This document shows positions 63,341 through 64,000 of a stretch of DNA of 64,000 bases, one piece after another. The stretch is from contig NZ_DS996355.1 of assembly GCF_000156375.1 (NCBI RefSeq), positions 138,045 to 202,044 of the forward strand, in the 5' to 3' direction. Position 1 is the first letter of the stretch. The number at the start of each line of letters is the position of its first letter. This DNA is from Desulfovibrio piger ATCC 29098. GTDB taxonomy: Bacteria; Desulfobacterota; Desulfovibrionia; Desulfovibrionales; Desulfovibrionaceae. The position numbers and the translations under genes were made by a program. The notes beneath the pieces are model-generated. The model was not told the DNA's origin. It saw only the letters and a list, made by a program, of their open reading frames with translations, and searched no databases.

Positions 63341-64000
63341 TCAGGCCCGGGAGGCCTCCTGCGCGGTCGCAGCCGCGGGGGTGGCGGGGGCTGCACAGAT
63401 GACCGGCTTGACGGCAAAGAGCTTGTCCGTTTTGCCGAACAGGTAGAGCAGGTCCCCGGCTTCCATGACGAAGTCGGCAGGCGGGGAGGCCATCACCTCC
63501 TGTTCGCTGCGGGCCACGGCCACCACGGTCACGGCATATTCCCGGCGCAGATTGCTCTGGGCAAGGCTGAGGCCGCACAAGGGGGAGCCTGCCTCCAGAC
63601 GCATGGTCTGCACGCCCATTTCGGGCAGGCGGCTGGCCACGCTTTCCAGACTGTCCGCGGCGCTGCTCATGCGCCGGATCATGCGGTAGTTCTGCTGGCG
63701 CAGGCGGGCGGAGAATGCGTCGATGTCCTGACGGGGCACCAGATACTGGGTCAGTACCTGGTTGAACACCTCGATGGAGGTCTCGAATTCCTCGGCGATG
63801 ACCACATTGGCCCCCAGACGGCGCAACGGGGCGACCTCGGTGATGAACCGGGTACGGGCCACGATATAGAGGTCGGGGTTCATGCGCCGGGCCTCCAGGG
63901 TGATGGCACGCACGGCCGCCGGATCGGAGATGATGATGGCCAGGACACGGGCCGTATAGACGCCCAGATGCTCAAGGATGACAGGCTGGGAGGCATCCCC
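63341..64000 (-). CDS. C-terminal part of a KefB/TrkA-type transporter (cut by the window end)
   Basis: The open frame continues past 64000. The visible 219 residues begin within a TrkA_N/RCK domain (GDASQPVILEHLGV ... IIISDPAAVRAITLEARRMN) and end with a TrkA_C domain (GLSLAQSNLRREYAVTVVAV) and an Ala-rich tail. The pattern fits a CPA2-type K+/Na+ or H+ antiporter with regulatory RCK domains; the membrane part lies outside the window. Partial. Confidence 0.8.
   Translation of the reverse strand, partial: GDASQPVILEHLGVYTARVLAIIISDPAAVRAITLEARRMNPDLYIVARTRFITEVAPLRRLGANVVIAEEFETSIEVFNQVLTQYLVPRQDIDAFSARLRQQNYRMIRRMSSAADSLESVASRLPEMGVQTMRLEAGSPLCGLSLAQSNLRREYAVTVVAVARSEQEVMASPPADFVMEAGDLLYLFGKTDKLFAVKPVICAAPATPAAATAQEASRA

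Overview
The window reads as about 64 kb of GC-rich chromosome from a sulfate-reducing deltaproteobacterium of the Desulfovibrionaceae, probably a host-associated Desulfovibrio. The pointers are a selenocysteine formate dehydrogenase operon of Desulfovibrio type (FdhA-FdhB-FdhE-tetraheme cytochrome c3), a PerR/rubredoxin-like oxidative-stress locus, a Desulfovibrio-type outer-membrane porin and AprA-like flavoproteins. The species is not resolved, and the placement rests on recognised protein families, not on a database search.

Layout. 0-3 kb: hslU, endonuclease I and tRNA-Leu(CAA). 3-6.2 kb: an AT-richer accessory patch immediately downstream of that tRNA, with a decayed tyrosine integrase, a 25-residue membrane peptide, an excisionase-like HTH protein, a small lipoprotein, and almost 1 kb with no recognisable gene. 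6.2-12.5 kb: an exported protein and the formate dehydrogenase operon. 12.6-19.6 kb: an FmdE-like protein, a glycerate 2-kinase gene interrupted by a 61-bp duplication-type insertion, perR-rdl, a two-RCK potassium channel, a thioesterase and a CapA-like protein. 19.9-30 kb: a compact metabolic cluster with two AprA/FrdA-like flavoproteins, a ferredoxin, a porin, a GltD-like flavin/FeS protein, a LysR regulator and a DASS-type anion transporter. 30-34 kb: a zinc-ribbon protein with a tiny coupled membrane ORF, a Wza-like SLBB protein, a lipoprotein, a Cys-rich protein and tRNA-Leu(CAG). 34-42 kb: a coiled-coil exported protein, metNIQ, an aminotransferase, an SDR, ndk and an M23 peptidase. 42-58 kb: mostly housekeeping genes (pcm, mrp, pgsA, ftsB-like, TPR, a lipoprotein, fbp, tsaD, trxA-trxB-bamD, a CDF transporter, engB, efp, ftsK, lolA). 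58-64 kb: a small conserved protein, a DEDDh exonuclease, GNAT, an orphan FliF-like/FliG-like pair behind a sigma-54-type promoter, a YkgJ-like protein, a CoA-binding protein and the end of a TrkA-type transporter.

How the parts fit. The formate dehydrogenase genes form a periplasmic module feeding electrons from formate to the c-type cytochrome pool. The 20-30 kb cluster has the parts of an outer-membrane entry, inner-membrane anion uptake, flavin/FeS redox and dedicated regulation. A near-identical 18-bp promoter element lies in front of both the flavoprotein operon and the transporter, which argues for one regulon. Its substrate cannot be read from the sequence.

The strongest candidates for an undescribed system are (1) this flavoprotein/transporter cluster and (2) the two-gene miniature FliF + FliG operon at 60.2-62.3 kb. 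The second looks like a reduced MS-ring/switch module detached from any flagellar operon, with its own sigma-54-like promoter and terminator.
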